NCBI GenBank assembly: GCA_039798265.1
Contig: JBDKGH010000051.1
Span: forward strand, 1 to 42,577
Direction: 5' to 3'
From: JBDKGH01 sp039798265
GTDB lineage: Bacteria > Bacteroidota > Bacteroidia > Flavobacteriales_D > Sanyastnellaceae
DNA: 42,577 bases
A program made the position numbers and the translations under genes. The notes under the pieces were generated by a model that ran no database searches, was not told the DNA's origin, and worked only from the letters and a program-made list of their open reading frames with translations. Of this stretch, positions 31,202 to 39,093 are shown one piece after another; positions within the stretch are counted from its first letter, which is position 1, and each line of letters begins with the position of its first letter.

Positions 31202-32566
31202 TCACGGACAGAAAGATCCGAAGGAATTATTGAAGATCAAAAGATCATCCACTCCCACAATGTTATCTTCATTCAAATCACCTAAACAACCGTTGAGGCA
31301 GCCGAAGTTATTGATCAAAAGGATGAGGTCGCCGATACCAATGAAGCCGTCGCAGTTCAGATCAGGAGGACAGCAGTCACTTGTAGTGAGCACGGTAATT
31401 ACGGTATTACATGTGGCTGTATTTCCGAAAGCATCAGTAACCGTAAACTGCACATCTGTGTATCCGGCTGGATAAACCGAGCTAGCGTTAGCGGTATTAT
31501 TGAAATTATTGGTGAGATTATAACCGCTGCAGTTTTCAACGATTACGGGAATGGGCACGATCACATTTGCGCTGTTATTCGAAGAGACAACAATCTGATC
31601 ATTGGGGCAAGTAATTTGGGGTAAAATAGGATCGAATACCTGCAAGTCGATGTTGCACGATGCGGAATTTCCAGCGTCATCTGTTACGGTGCATACTACT
31701 GTCGTATTGGAGCTTACCGTAGATCCTGCAGCCGGGTTTTGAGTAAAGGTCAGGTTGTTATCGAGGTTATCCGTATAGGTCGATTCCGAGCTGTAATCGG
31801 GAATAGTATAGGAACACGTGCCATCGAGTTCTCCGAAGGAAATTCCAGGGCAGCTGATGGTCGGAGGTATCAAATCAGTAACGGCTGCATCTTGCAATGA
31901 AATATCGTCCACTGCGAAACTAGGATCCGTTGCATCTCCGTCTTCGTTATTGTCCCAACGAAAACCAATTTTGACGTTGCTATTGTTATTCGCAGATGCT
32001 GGTAAATCAATGGTGAAAAGGGTCCACAAACCTTGTCCGGAGCAGGTTGCTGAAAAGGTCTTCGCCATATCCGCTAACTGCGACCAAGAACTTCCGTTAA
32101 AATACCAAAGCGTTGCATTGTCAATCACATTACCTCCTTCGATGTAAGAAAAACGGAGGCTAATATTTTGGTGTCCTGAGCAGTTGATGGTGGGAGAATC
32201 AGCGCGCTTGCTGGTGGCACCGCAAGGAAGTATACCACAAAAACCGGCAAGACCTTCGTAATAGGCGGCACCAGGATCTGCACCTACGCCCACATCTACA
32301 GCACCGATGTGCAAGGTCTGGTTATTTCCGCAGCCCATTCCACACTGCCCAGGTTGCATACCGTTTTCGGCAGCGCTTACATACCAAACACTAGCCGATG
32401 CCGCATTGGTACCTGTGGAGGTAGAAGTCCAAACACCATTGGTTCCCGAGTATGCCGAAATAAGCTGTCCGGTATTGCAGCCTGTTCCGAAATTTTCGCT
32501 CCAAAAAATTTGAGCGTTTGCGGAGGCTGAAAGGAATAGCGTTAATAAAAGGACTGTTAAGCGCAT
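31202..32566 (-). CDS. Secreted HYR-domain protein with dockerin-like C-terminus
   Basis: A 454-residue exported protein starting MRLTVLLLTLFLSASANAQ at 32566; the frame is open 27 codons upstream, but this ATG gives a proper signal peptide. The first 230 residues form a beta-sandwich of MAM/jelly-roll type (WSENFGTGCNTGQL, NISLRFSYIEGG, KIGFRWDNNEDG, SFAVDDISL). Two HYR-like domains follow (about 235-405; each with PPTISCP/PQITCP openings and VVCTVTDDAGN, VQFTVTDAFGN). The last 55 residues have two dockerin-type calcium repeats (DLNCDGFIGIGDLILLINNF and DLNEDNIVGVDDLLIFNNSF). No T9SS sorting domain is present. Probably a surface or extracellular adhesin. Confidence 0.78.
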   Translation of the reverse strand: MRLTVLLLTLFLSASANAQIFWSENFGTGCNTGQLISAYSGTNGVWTSTSTGTNAASASVWYVSAAENGMQPGQCGMGCGNNQTLHIGAVDVGVGADPGAAYYEGLAGFCGILPCGATSKRADSPTINCSGHQNISLRFSYIEGGNVIDNATLWYFNGSSWSQLADMAKTFSATCSGQGLWTLFTIDLPASANNNSNVKIGFRWDNNEDGDATDPSFAVDDISLQDAAVTDLIPPTISCPGISFGELDGTCSYTIPDYSSESTYTDNLDNNLTFTQNPAAGSTVSSNTTVVCTVTDDAGNSASCNIDLQVFDPILPQITCPNDQIVVSSNNSANVIVPIPVIVENCSGYNLTNNFNNTANASSVYPAGYTDVQFTVTDAFGNTATCNTVITVLTTSDCCPPDLNCDGFIGIGDLILLINNFGCLNGCLGDLNEDNIVGVDDLLIFNNSFGSFCP

Positions 32567-32687
32567 AATTATCAAAGCATAAAGGGAGATAAATATAAGT
32601 GTTTTTTTTGTTTTCGTTATTCTACCGCCCCCAATCTTTTGGGGCAAACCTTTTCCCTTGACTCTGTTTTAGAAAAACGAGTAAAAA

Positions 32688-32715
32688 AAAAGACCACCCT
32701 TTCGGATGGTCTTTT
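32688..32715 (-). terminator. Rho-independent terminator of gdhA
   Basis: On the minus strand AAAAGACCATCC (32715-32704), loop GAAA, GGGTGGTCTTTT (32699-32688) form a 12-bp stem with one G-U pair, followed by more T to 32683. The wobble shows it is built for the minus strand. Confidence 0.9.
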
Positions 32716-32733
32716 ATGCTATAAAAAGTGAGA

Positions 32734-34083
32734 TTATACTACACCTTGATCGATCATTGCATCAGCAACTTTCACGAATCCAGCGATGTTAGCACCTTTA
32801 ACGTAGTTAACGGTGTCACCTTCTGTACCATATTTCACACAAGCTGAGTGAATAGACTTCATGATGTTGTGAAGACGTTGGTCAACTTCTTCGCGTGTCC
32901 AAGACAAACGCAATGAGTTTTGTGACATTTCCAATCCTGATGTTGCTACACCACCGGCATTTGACGCCTTACCAGGTGCAAACAAAATCTTGTTGCTAAT
33001 GAACACCTCAATCGCTTCTGGTGTGCTTGGCATGTTAGCACCTTCAGCTACACACATGCAGCCGTTAGACACCAATGCTTTTGCATCGTCACCGTTCAAT
33101 TCGTTTTGAGTAGCACATGGCAAAGCGATATCGCACTTCACTCCCCAAGGAGTCTTGCCCGCTACAAACTCACAACCATATTTATCAGCGTATTCTTTGA
33201 TGCGTCCGCGTTTTACGTTTTTCAACTCCATCAAGAAAGCAAGTTTCTCAGGAGTGATACCTGCTGCATCGTAGATATAACCACTAGAGTCAGAAGCGGT
33301 AACCACTTTAGCACCTAGTTCAGTTGCTTTTTCAATAGCGTATTGCGCTACGTTACCAGAACCAGAAACCACTACTGTCTTACCAGTGAAGTTTTGTCCT
33401 TTGGTAGCCAACATTTCTTGAGCGAAATAAACGGTACCATAACCAGTAGCCTCTGGACGAATCAACGATCCACCCCAGTTGCGGCCTTTACCAGTTAATA
33501 CACCAGTAAATTCGTTACGAAGACGTTTGTATTGACCGAACATGTAACCGATTTCACGGCCACCTACTCCGATGTCACCTGCTGGAACGTCGGTGTCAGC
33601 GCCAATGTGACGAGCTAATTCAGTCATGAAGCTTTGACAGAAGGCCATTACTTCACGATCGCTCTTTCCTTTTGGATCAAAGTCAGATCCACCTTTACCA
33701 CCACCCATAGGAAGGGTAGTCAATGAGTTTTTGAAAATCTGCTCGAATCCGAGGAATTTCAATACGGAAAGGTTTACAGTTGGGTGGAAACGAAGTCCAC
33801 CTTTGTATGGACCAATAGCAGAGTTAAACTCTACACGGTATCCACGGTTTACTTGAATTTCGCCTTTGTCGTCAACCCATGGCACACGGAAGATTAAGGT
33901 GCGCTCTGGCTCAACAATGCGATCAAGAATTTTGGCAGTCTTATACTTAGGATTCTCTTCCATGTATGGAATGATCGCCTCTGCCACTTCATGCACTGCT
34001 TGTAGGAACTCAGGTTCTGATGGGTTCATTGCCCTTACGCGATCCATGAACGCGTCGATCTGAGCTTGATACTTATTAGACAT
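32734..34083 (-). CDS. gdhA: Glutamate dehydrogenase (hexameric, probably NADP-dependent)
   Basis: Interconverts 2-oxoglutarate plus ammonium with glutamate. The 449 residues match the family of small hexameric enzymes. Visible marks: VEFNSAIGPYKGGLRFHPTVNL, the catalytic Lys region PMGGGKGGSDFDPKGKSD, DIGVGGREIGYMFGQYKRL, and the Rossmann motif VSGSGNVAQYA. These resemble E. coli GdhA (447 aa, NADP-specific). The codon use is strongly biased, as expected for an abundant enzyme. Terminator directly downstream; TATCTTCG about 40 bases upstream of the ATG is one mismatch from the -7 consensus. Confidence 0.96.
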   Translation of the reverse strand: MSNKYQAQIDAFMDRVRAMNPSEPEFLQAVHEVAEAIIPYMEENPKYKTAKILDRIVEPERTLIFRVPWVDDKGEIQVNRGYRVEFNSAIGPYKGGLRFHPTVNLSVLKFLGFEQIFKNSLTTLPMGGGKGGSDFDPKGKSDREVMAFCQSFMTELARHIGADTDVPAGDIGVGGREIGYMFGQYKRLRNEFTGVLTGKGRNWGGSLIRPEATGYGTVYFAQEMLATKGQNFTGKTVVVSGSGNVAQYAIEKATELGAKVVTASDSSGYIYDAAGITPEKLAFLMELKNVKRGRIKEYADKYGCEFVAGKTPWGVKCDIALPCATQNELNGDDAKALVSNGCMCVAEGANMPSTPEAIEVFISNKILFAPGKASNAGGVATSGLEMSQNSLRLSWTREEVDQRLHNIMKSIHSACVKYGTEGDTVNYVKGANIAGFVKVADAMIDQGVV

Positions 34084-34283
34084 TTTGCGTTGGTTTTAAA
34101 AGTGGGGGCGAAGATATAACTTTGATCGAAACCTCATCTCCTGAGAATTCTTATCCTTGTATTTCTACCACAAATTGATTTTCAATACCTTACGCCAAAA
34201 ACAAGACTTTTCTCACCTATTTTAATAGTTTTCCACCATCGTTTTTGTCGTTTCTTTGTCTTTAATTAACGCGTTTTTTGAAT

Positions 34284-36788
34284 ATGTGGGCTAAAATTTC
34301 CGCCTTTATCCTTCGACAGAGAATTCCCCTCGCCTTGGTAATGTTAATAATTACCCTGTGGATGGGCTATGAAGGATTAGGGGTACGAATGAGCTATAAG
34401 TTTGGTGGCGTGCTTCCCGAAAATGATAGCACCTACGTTGAATACCAACAATTCACCCAGCAGTTTTCACAAGACGGCAATGTACTGGTAATCGGTGTGA
34501 ATGATCCCGAGCTATGGGAACTCCAAAATTTCAATAAGTGGAAAAAACTAGGTGAAGAGCTAAAAAAGCTCACTATGCCTGTAGATTCCATCAACCCGTC
34601 CACCGGCGAACCCTATCAAGTACAAGTAGTCGATTCTATCTTTTCTGCCGCACATTGTTATGAAATGTATGCCGACACTACTGAGCAACGTTTCCGATTC
34701 AAAAAAATAATTCCACGTACTCCAACTTCTCAAGAAGAGGTCGATTCTATTCAAAACAAACTCTACAACCTACCCTTTTATGACGGGTTACTTTACAAGT
34801 CAAAGTCTGATGCGACCTTGATGATGGTGTTTGTGAATAATGATCTTTTTAATTCAAAAAACCGTGGTGATGCCATCGACCAAATCCTAGCGAAATCGGA
34901 TCAGTTTACGAAGGAAACTCGCATTCAATCTCACATTTCTGGATTGCCTTATGTGCGTTCCGTAATGATGAATAAGGTAAAAGGCGAGTTGAAGTTCTTT
35001 ACCTATCTCTCGCTATTGGTCAGCGCCATCCTTCTTTTCATTTTCTTCAGAAGTATTCGTGCAGTGCTAGTTTGTATGCTCATCATTGCCATGGGCGTAG
35101 TGATTTCCATGGGTACCATTGCCCTGTTTGATTACGAAATAACGGTACTCATGGGCTTGATACCGCCGCTGATGATTGTGATTGGTGTTCCCAACTGCAT
35201 CTATCTTCTCACAAAATATCATCAAGAGTACATCCGACATGGCAACAAAATGAGAGCGATGGCTCGCGTTATTCAAAAGGTGGGAGAAGCGGCCTTCATG
35301 ATTAATGCAACCACTGCTGTTGGTTTTGCCACTTTCATTTTTGTCGATAGCGACCTATTAAAAGAGTTCGGGGTAATTTCTGCCTTGAATTCGATGTTGA
35401 TGTTTTTTATTTCGCTCATCACCTTCCCTATTCTTTTTTCCTACACCAAAGCACCCAAACGTCGCCACCTGCGACACTTAGATATGCGCTGGCTGGAGTC
35501 TTTGCTGGAAAAACTCGTGGGTATGATTACCCGTCAACGCAGAGCAATTTATGTCATTACAGCATTGGTTACTGGCATCAGTATCTACGGAATTACCTTG
35601 ATGCAAACGACAGGTAACATAGTTGACGACCTTCCAGAGTCGGACAGAGTGATCACCGATTTGCATTGGTTTGAAAAGCATTTCAACGGGGTAATGCCTT
35701 TTGAAATCATGGTAAAAACAAAAAAGAAAGGACTCATCACCAAACCGCAGGTCATTGAAAAAATTGATGAGATGCAAACGGTGTTAGCCCAGTATCCGCA
35801 ATTCTCCAAATCACTCTCCATTGCAGATGCGAGTAAGTTCGCCCGCCAAGCTTTTTACAATGGCGACCCTGAGCGGTACAGTCTTATTCAACGCGGAGAG
35901 CAAAGCTTCATTGGACCTTATTTCCAACGCAACTACGAAACAGGTAATTCGCAAAAATCCTTTATTGATTCTACGAAAACGATGACCCGCATCACGGTGC
36001 AAGTGGCTGACATAGGCACCATCGAAATGCAGAAAGTGCTCACTGAATTACGTCCTCAAGTTGATTCTATTTTCAGCCCCGACAAATTTGATGTGATCCT
36101 TACCGGTACATCGGTCGTATTCGTAAAAGGCACTCGTTATCTCGTAGATAATTTGTTTAGCAGTTTACTTTTTGCGGTAATCGTCATTTCACTGCTGATG
36201 GCCGCTATGTTCCGCTCAGCTCGAATGGTGTTGATCAGCTTAGTGCCTAACATTATTCCACAGCTGATTACGGCGGGTATGATGGGATTCTTCGACATCC
36301 CATTGAAACCCTCGACCATATTGGTGTTCAGCATTGCCTTCGGTATCACGGTGGACAATACCATTCACTTCTTGGCAAAATACCGACAAGAACTCACCTT
36401 GCTTCAATGGAACATCAAAGACTCTGTTTTGATTGCGGTAAAAGACACAGGATCGAGTATCCTTTTTACCTCCATCGTCTTGCTTGCAGGCTTTGGCATA
36501 TTTGCCTTTTCTGAGTTTGATGGTACACGCGCTTTGGGTATTCTTACTAGTCTAACGCTGCTTACTGCTATGCTTACCAACTTGGTGGTGTTGCCTGCAC
36601 TGCTTCTTTCTTTCCAACGCTCACTCACCACAAAGGCTTTTGCAGAGCCCTTTGTACAAATCATCGACGAAGAAGATGATCTCGATTACGGCGATTGGGA
36701 AATTCGTAAGATAGACCCTACCTTGGCAGATGAAGACTTCATTCCCGATAGCGATGATGAAGAGAATGAGGACGACCCAAAAGCATAA
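34284..36788 (+). CDS. MMPL/RND-superfamily exporter (patched/SSD type)
   Basis: An 834-residue inner-membrane protein with two repeats of one membrane helix, a large periplasmic domain and a five-helix bundle: helices near residues 15-35, 230-390 and 420-440, 615-780. The second bundle carries SIAFGITVDNTIHFLAKYR, the central motif of the family; the first has GLIPPLMIVIGVPNCIYLLTKYH. Such proteins export lipids, hopanoids or other hydrophobic compounds using the proton gradient. The ATG at 34284 is preferred over a TTG two codons earlier. The last 40 residues are very acidic. The rmlA start lies 3 bp downstream. Substrate unknown. Confidence 0.85.
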   Translation: MWAKISAFILRQRIPLALVMLIITLWMGYEGLGVRMSYKFGGVLPENDSTYVEYQQFTQQFSQDGNVLVIGVNDPELWELQNFNKWKKLGEELKKLTMPVDSINPSTGEPYQVQVVDSIFSAAHCYEMYADTTEQRFRFKKIIPRTPTSQEEVDSIQNKLYNLPFYDGLLYKSKSDATLMMVFVNNDLFNSKNRGDAIDQILAKSDQFTKETRIQSHISGLPYVRSVMMNKVKGELKFFTYLSLLVSAILLFIFFRSIRAVLVCMLIIAMGVVISMGTIALFDYEITVLMGLIPPLMIVIGVPNCIYLLTKYHQEYIRHGNKMRAMARVIQKVGEAAFMINATTAVGFATFIFVDSDLLKEFGVISALNSMLMFFISLITFPILFSYTKAPKRRHLRHLDMRWLESLLEKLVGMITRQRRAIYVITALVTGISIYGITLMQTTGNIVDDLPESDRVITDLHWFEKHFNGVMPFEIMVKTKKKGLITKPQVIEKIDEMQTVLAQYPQFSKSLSIADASKFARQAFYNGDPERYSLIQRGEQSFIGPYFQRNYETGNSQKSFIDSTKTMTRITVQVADIGTIEMQKVLTELRPQVDSIFSPDKFDVILTGTSVVFVKGTRYLVDNLFSSLLFAVIVISLLMAAMFRSARMVLISLVPNIIPQLITAGMMGFFDIPLKPSTILVFSIAFGITVDNTIHFLAKYRQELTLLQWNIKDSVLIAVKDTGSSILFTSIVLLAGFGIFAFSEFDGTRALGILTSLTLLTAMLTNLVVLPALLLSFQRSLTTKAFAEPFVQIIDEEDDLDYGDWEIRKIDPTLADEDFIPDSDDEENEDDPKA

Positions 36789-36791
36789 TGC

Positions 36792-37661
36792 ATGAAAGGA
36801 ATAATTCTCGCCGGAGGTTCTGGCACCCGTTTATATCCCTTGACCTTGGCCGTAAGCAAACAGCTGATGCCGGTTTACGACAAGCCAATGATTTATTATC
36901 CGCTGAGCACCTTATTGCTTGCCGGAATCAGAGAAATTCTGATTATTTCTACTCCCCATGATTTGCCCGGATTTAAAAAACTTCTCGGTAATGGCGAGCA
37001 GTGGGGATGCTCCTTTTCATACATCGAACAACAAGTTCCCAATGGCCTTGCACAAGCCTTTGTATTAGGTGAAGAATTTATTGGGAAAGAAAAAGTAGCC
37101 CTGGTACTGGGCGACAATATTTTTTACGGAAAAGGATTTGGTAAAATGCTCCGTGAAAATACCGACATTGATGGTGGACTTGTATATGCCTATCACGTAA
37201 GTGATCCAGAGCGATATGGCGTAGTAGAATTTGATGCTCAAAACAACGCCATTTCGATTGAAGAAAAACCAAAACAGCCCAAGAGCAATTACGCTGTACC
37301 AGGTTTGTATTTCTACGACAATGACGTAGTAGCCATCGCCAAATCTCTTCAGCCTTCTGCCCGTGGCGAATATGAAATCACCGATGTAAATCGGGAATAC
37401 CTTCGCCGAGGAAAATTGAAAGTGCAAAAAATGGATCGTGGCACAGCTTGGCTTGATACGGGAACATTTGCCTCACTCATGCAAGCGGGGCAATACGTGC
37501 AAGTGATAGAAGAACGTCAAGCCCTTAAAATTGGAGCTCCAGAAGAAATCGCTTGGCGCATGGGATTCATAACTGATGAACAATTAAAAGACTTAGCAGT
37601 TCCTTTACTCAACAGCGGATATGGGAAATACCTCATCGATCAGCTCAAATCAGGACGCTAA
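36792..37661 (+). CDS. rmlA: Glucose-1-phosphate thymidylyltransferase
   Basis: RmlA makes dTDP-glucose from dTTP and glucose-1-phosphate, the first step to dTDP-rhamnose and related surface sugars. The 289-residue length is typical. Visible marks: nucleotide loop AGGSGTRLYPLT, SKQLMPVYDKPMIYYPLSTL, LGDNIFYGKGF (metal Asp), SIEEKPKQPKSNYAVPGLYF, GEYEITDVNREYL and GTAWLDTGTF. It begins 3 bp after the exporter gene and ends 11 bp before the isoprenyl synthase gene, so all are probably co-transcribed. rmlB, rmlC and rmlD are not in the window. Confidence 0.97.
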   Translation: MKGIILAGGSGTRLYPLTLAVSKQLMPVYDKPMIYYPLSTLLLAGIREILIISTPHDLPGFKKLLGNGEQWGCSFSYIEQQVPNGLAQAFVLGEEFIGKEKVALVLGDNIFYGKGFGKMLRENTDIDGGLVYAYHVSDPERYGVVEFDAQNNAISIEEKPKQPKSNYAVPGLYFYDNDVVAIAKSLQPSARGEYEITDVNREYLRRGKLKVQKMDRGTAWLDTGTFASLMQAGQYVQVIEERQALKIGAPEEIAWRMGFITDEQLKDLAVPLLNSGYGKYLIDQLKSGR

Positions 37662-37672
37662 GAAACAGCAGT

Positions 37673-38638
37673 ATGTACACTATCGAATCGCTTCAAAGCC
37701 TAGTGGCCAAAGCTATCGTTGACTATTCGGCAAAAAACAACACCGATAGTTTGCAAGAACCCATTCACTACTTGCTTGGTCTTGGTGGCAAGCGTATGCG
37801 ACCCGCACTTACGTTATTGGCGACCGATCTTTTTGGTGGTGATGTACCATCCGCCCTCCCTGCCGCGATGAGCATCGAAGTTTTTCACAACTTCACCCTC
37901 ATGCACGATGATATTATGGACAATGCTCCATTGCGCCGCGGAAATGTAACTGTCCATGAAAAATGGAATACCAATACGGCCATTCTCAGCGGCGATGCGA
38001 TGCTCATAGAAGCATACCAGCTTCTTTGTGGTTACAGCGGCTCTCAGATAAAACAAATACTCCCCTTGTTTAACGACACCGCCTTAGGCGTATGCAAAGG
38101 GCAGCAAATGGATATGGAGTTTGAAAAACGAAGCGATGTTTCGGTAGAAGAATACATCGAAATGATTCGTTTGAAAACAGCCGTTTTACTTGGCGGAGCC
38201 CTCGAAATAGGCGGTATCATAGCGAATGCGACTGCTCCTGATTTAGAGCACATTCGCCTTTTTGGAGAAAAATTAGGTATTTCCTTCCAGCTACGCGATG
38301 ATTATTTGGATGCGTTTGGTGATCCAGAAAACTTCGGCAAACAAGTGGGAGGCGATATTCTTTCCGATAAAAAAACCTACCTCTACCTCACCGCTATTGC
38401 CCGCTGCGATGCGCATCAGAAAGCTGTTTTTGATCAATGGCACGGCAATACCGACATGGCCAAAATTGAGGAAATTAAAAGCATTATGATAGCCACTGGG
38501 GCCGATCAAGCGATACTCGCTGTTTCGCAGCAGTATTATGAGGAGGCGCTCAATCACTTGGATAGGATAAATGTAACCGACGATCGAAAAGCCACCCTTC
38601 GGGCTTTGGCCGCTCATCTTCTTCACCGCGAAGTGTAA
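37673..38638 (+). CDS. Trans-isoprenyl diphosphate synthase
   Basis: A 321-residue polyprenyl synthetase that extends allylic diphosphates with IPP. The first Asp-rich motif is DDIMD (Asp79, Asp80, Asp83) in LMHDDIMDNAPLRRG; the second is DDYLDAFGD, with GGDILSDKKTYL after it. GGKRMRPAL near residue 37 binds IPP. A Phe lies five residues before the first motif, which tends to limit product length to about C15-C20; a longer product for quinones cannot be excluded. It sits in a tight plus-strand run after rmlA and one base before the next gene. Confidence 0.92.
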   Translation: MYTIESLQSLVAKAIVDYSAKNNTDSLQEPIHYLLGLGGKRMRPALTLLATDLFGGDVPSALPAAMSIEVFHNFTLMHDDIMDNAPLRRGNVTVHEKWNTNTAILSGDAMLIEAYQLLCGYSGSQIKQILPLFNDTALGVCKGQQMDMEFEKRSDVSVEEYIEMIRLKTAVLLGGALEIGGIIANATAPDLEHIRLFGEKLGISFQLRDDYLDAFGDPENFGKQVGGDILSDKKTYLYLTAIARCDAHQKAVFDQWHGNTDMAKIEEIKSIMIATGADQAILAVSQQYYEEALNHLDRINVTDDRKATLRALAAHLLHREV

Positions 38639-38639
38639 C

Positions 38640-38969
38640 ATGTCCACTATAGAACCCTATCTCTACCCGGAAGTCGCTGCGCAAATAGCAAAGGACTTTT
38701 CTTCGTGTGGAATTGATTTGGTTTTTCCCCAAAATCCTACCAAGGCACCGCGAGAAGAATTATTCGATGTGTTATACCCGATCATTCGACTCATTTTGAA
38801 AGAGCAGCCCAGTTTAATGCTGAAAATCATTTATCGCATTGACATCTCTGAGCATCAATTTGGTGCACAAATGGGCGAAAAATTGGGTGATATAGCCTAC
38901 ACGACCTTAGCGCAAATGATCATCAACCGCGAAACTCAAAAGGTTCTGCTACGCAAGGGGCTATCTTAA
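38640..38969 (+). CDS. Small conserved-looking protein of unknown function
   Basis: A 109-residue soluble, mainly helical protein (LYPEVAAQIAKDFSSCGIDL, LFDVLYPIIRLILKE, TTLAQMIINRETQKVLLRKG). It has no signal peptide, membrane segment or recognised motif. The ATG lies one base after the stop of the isoprenyl synthase gene, so the two are almost surely translated together. A role tied to isoprenoid or membrane metabolism is only suggested by position. A 124-bp gap with the sucA promoter follows. Confidence 0.65.
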   Translation: MSTIEPYLYPEVAAQIAKDFSSCGIDLVFPQNPTKAPREELFDVLYPIIRLILKEQPSLMLKIIYRIDISEHQFGAQMGEKLGDIAYTTLAQMIINRETQKVLLRKGLS

Positions 38970-39061
38970 AAAGCGACCTCGCTGAAACCCCTGTAAAATA
39001 GCTGTTTGGGCGAATATCCCTAATTAGCAACTTTTTTATGGTCACTTTCCTGCGTGTGTCC

Positions 39062-39069
39062 TAACTTTG
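39062..39069 (+). promoter_or_regulatory. -7 box of sucA
   Basis: TAACTTTG matches TAnnTTTG, 24 bases before the sucA ATG. No good TTG is visible at the -33 position. Confidence 0.45.
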
Positions 39070-39093
39070 GCGTCTCATTAAGAAAAAATTTGC

